Shown one piece after another: positions 4,873 to 6,242 of a DNA stretch of 6,242 nucleotides (position 1 is the first letter of the stretch; every line of letters starts with the position of its first letter). The translations under genes were made by a program, and so were the position numbers. Origin of the DNA: an uncultured Collinsella sp. (lineage in GTDB: Bacteria; Actinomycetota; Coriobacteriia; Coriobacteriales; Coriobacteriaceae); NCBI GenBank assembly GCA_900547505.1, contig URGY01000102.1:1-6242 (forward strand), read 5' to 3'. The notes under the pieces were generated by a model that was not told where the DNA came from, did no database searches, and saw only the letters and a program-made list of their open reading frames with translations.

Positions 4873-5727
4873 ATGTCCGTCCGCATTATTACCGATTCCG
4901 CAAGCGATATGTCGCCGACCGAGCACCCGGCACTGGCCGTTTTGCCGCTGTCCGTCACCTTTGGCACCGATGTGTACATGGATGGCATCGACATCGATCA
5001 CCAGCGCTTTTACGAGATGCTCGTGGAGCGCGATGAGCTGCCCAAGACCGGCCAGGTCAACCCGTACGCGTTTTCGCAGGCCATCGCCGAGGCGCGTGAG
5101 GCCGGCGACGAGGCCGTTATTATTACCGTGGGCGCTAAGCTATCAGGCACCAACCAGAGTGCCCGTACCGCACTTGCCGAGGCGCCAGGTGGCGACGTGT
5201 TCGTGGTAGACAGCAACAACGTCACCCTGGGCGAGCGCGTCCTGGTTGAGTATGCGCTGCGCTTGGTGGACGAGGGCCGCAGTGCATCTCAGATCGCGGC
5301 GGCTGTCGAGGCCGTGCGCGACCGTGTGGTGGTTATCGGCCTGCTCGAGACGCTGGAGTACCTGGTGCGCGGCGGTCGTCTGTCTGCTGCGGCCGGCGCC
5401 GTGGGCGCGCTGCTCAACGTAAAGCCCGTGGTGGCTGTCGAGGACGGCCTTATCGTGCAGCTGGGCAAGGCGCGCGGTTCCAAGAACGGCCGCAACCTGC
5501 TGAACCAAAAGGTCGAAAAGGCGGGCGGCATCGACTTTTCCATGCCGCTGGCGCTCGGCTATACGGGTCTTTCGGATGCGGTGCTCAAGAAGTATATCGA
5601 GGACAGCGCGGCACTTTGGGCTGGCCACACCGAGGGCGAACTGCCCGTTCACACCATCGGCGCCACCATCGGCACCCACGTGGGCCCCGGCGCCGTAGCC
5701 GTAGCCTTCTTCCAGCCCGCCAACTAA
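4873..5727 (+). CDS. DegV family (FakB-like) fatty-acid-binding protein
   Basis: DegV proteins bind a fatty acid in a buried pocket. FakB members present it to the kinase FakA, which makes acyl-phosphate for phospholipid synthesis. This 284-residue protein has the normal family length and motifs: ITDSASD (6-12), TGQVNP (59-64, the TSQP-type loop), LSGTNQSA (90-97), which contacts the carboxylate, LEYLVRGGRLS (161-171) and GTHVGPGA (267-274) with His269 in the carboxylate-binding position. It should be cytosolic. ATG 4873 is chosen because AAAGGA lies six bases upstream and the family begins with this VRIITDSASD strand; an in-frame extension to 4768 is unsupported. The fakA partner is not in the window. 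It sits downstream of marR without an obvious terminator between, and hairpin element C begins nine bases after its stop. Confidence 0.93.
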   Translation: MSVRIITDSASDMSPTEHPALAVLPLSVTFGTDVYMDGIDIDHQRFYEMLVERDELPKTGQVNPYAFSQAIAEAREAGDEAVIITVGAKLSGTNQSARTALAEAPGGDVFVVDSNNVTLGERVLVEYALRLVDEGRSASQIAAAVEAVRDRVVVIGLLETLEYLVRGGRLSAAAGAVGALLNVKPVVAVEDGLIVQLGKARGSKNGRNLLNQKVEKAGGIDFSMPLALGYTGLSDAVLKKYIEDSAALWAGHTEGELPVHTIGATIGTHVGPGAVAVAFFQPAN

Positions 5728-5736
5728 CCGACCTGC

Positions 5737-5780
5737 CATAAACCACCACAAAGGGGACAGGCCCTTTGTGGTGGTTTATG
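5737..5780. terminator. Hairpin element C, at the degV 3' end
   Basis: The stem is 19 bp and perfect (5737-5755 with 5762-5780), the longest of the four copies, closed by the 6-base loop GACAGG. Compared with element A the loop region has lost one A (GGCACC to GGCCC), which lets one more G-C pair form. The outer CATAAA/TTTATG pairs are specific to this copy. It has the same orientation as A. CTTTT follows after ATG, a poor but possible U-tract. Only 11 bases separate it from the next ribosome binding site. Confidence 0.65.
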
Positions 5781-5806
5781 CTTTTCCGGGTGGAAGGGAG
5801 CGAGTA

Positions 5807-6127
5807 ATGGCGTCTGAGGGCTTTTTTGAACGGGTGTACGAGGTGGTCGAGCAGATCCCCGAGGGGATGGTCGCCACGTATGGTCAGGTGGCGCTGCTTG
5901 CCGGTCGTCCACGAAGTGCGCGGTACGTGGGGTATGCCCTGCATAGTAATCCGCGCCCCGGCCAGATTCCCTGCCATCGTGTGGTGTTTGCCGACGGTCG
6001 CATTTGCGAAGGCTTTGCCTTTGGCGGCCCCGATGCTCAACGTGAGCTTTTGCTAGGGGAGGGTGTGGCGTTTAAGGACGACATGCACGTCGACTTGGCC
6101 GCCTGTCGCTGGCCTGCCGGACTCTAG
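5807..6127 (+). CDS. MGMT-family alkyltransferase, single-domain (Ogt/ATL-like) with active-site Cys
   Basis: This protein matches the C-terminal DNA-binding domain of O6-alkylguanine-DNA alkyltransferases. It has IPEGMVATYGQVALLAG (17-33, Tyr25), the arginine-finger region SARYVG (37-42, Arg39), SNPRPGQIPCHRVV (47-60) with the alkyl-acceptor Cys56, and GGPDAQRELLL (73-83). At 106 residues it lacks the N-terminal domain of Ada-C/Ogt/AGT and has the size of alkyltransferase-like (ATL) proteins. Those usually replace the Cys with Trp or Ala, so keeping PCHR leaves open true suicide transfer or lesion flagging. The start ATG 5807 is supported by GGAAGGGAG (5792-5800) with six-base spacing; an in-frame ATG at 5768 lies inside hairpin element C. 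There is almost no room for a separate promoter, so read-through from degV is likely. Confidence 0.88.
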   Translation: MASEGFFERVYEVVEQIPEGMVATYGQVALLAGRPRSARYVGYALHSNPRPGQIPCHRVVFADGRICEGFAFGGPDAQRELLLGEGVAFKDDMHVDLAACRWPAGL

Positions 6128-6143
6128 CGGCTCTGCCGTGGCC

Positions 6144-6184
6144 AAAACCACCACAAAGGTGCCTGTCCCCTTTGTGGTGGTTTT
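6144..6184. terminator. Hairpin element D, probable terminator of the MGMT gene
   Basis: A perfect 16-bp stem (6144-6159 with 6169-6184) with loop TGCCTGTCC and A/T-rich outer ends starts 16 bases after the stop. The 41 bases are identical to element B and in the same orientation. This is the last genomic feature before the adapter. Confidence 0.8.
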
Positions 6185-6194
6185 CCGTTACAGG

Positions 6195-6242
6195 CTGTCT
6201 CTTATACACATCTCCGAGCCCACGAGACTACGCTGCATCTCG
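6195..6242 (+). other. Illumina Nextera adapter (library artefact, not genomic)
   Basis: CTGTCTCTTATACACATCT (6195-6213) is the Tn5 mosaic end used in Nextera libraries. It is followed by CCGAGCCCACGAGAC (6214-6228), the read-2 side adapter, then an 8-base index TACGCTGC (6229-6236), which I recall as Nextera XT N721, and ATCTCG, the start of the P7 sequence. The contig end was therefore built from an untrimmed read. Genomic sequence ends at 6194, and these 48 bases should be removed. Confidence 0.97.

Overview
The window looks like one end of a short-read contig from a high-GC Coriobacteriia actinomycete, most likely a gut Collinsella. This placement rests on strong C/G third-position bias, GGAGG-type ribosome binding sites, the style of the encoded proteins, and a family of CCACCACAAAGG...CCTTTGTGGTGG hairpins that I associate with Collinsella. 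I recall that association and have not checked it by search.

Layout. Positions 48-1133 (minus strand) hold a Wzx-type polysaccharide flippase that stops in about its eighth membrane segment. The 47 bases beyond it do not continue the protein, so the gene is truncated, interrupted or misassembled at the contig edge. A 379-bp divergent intergenic region (1134-1512) contains a 17-bp palindrome, a degenerate 27-30 bp tandem repeat with a strong hairpin, a GC-rich hairpin and a perfect 16-bp palindrome ahead of pckA. Five plus-strand genes follow: ATP-dependent PEP carboxykinase (1513-3183), a stand-alone B3/B4 (PheRS-beta editing-like) protein (3411-4130), a MarR regulator (4304-4753), a DegV/FakB-like fatty-acid-binding protein (4873-5727) and a compact MGMT/ATL-family alkyltransferase (5807-6127). 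The last 48 bases (6195-6242) are Illumina Nextera adapter, not genome.

How the parts work together. This is mostly housekeeping: PEP/oxaloacetate interconversion, possible tRNA quality control, lipid uptake with an adjacent regulator, and DNA alkylation repair. The most striking non-coding feature is the hairpin family. Four copies lie just after four of the five plus-strand genes and alternate in orientation. The only plus-strand gene without one is marR, which suggests marR-degV read-through. The hairpins probably act as terminators or 3'-end structures but also look like REP-type mobile repeats. The B3/B4 gene has a long structured 5' leader with two mutually exclusive hairpins. I saw no CRISPR array, rRNA, tRNA or complete mobile element, and no clear undescribed multi-gene system.
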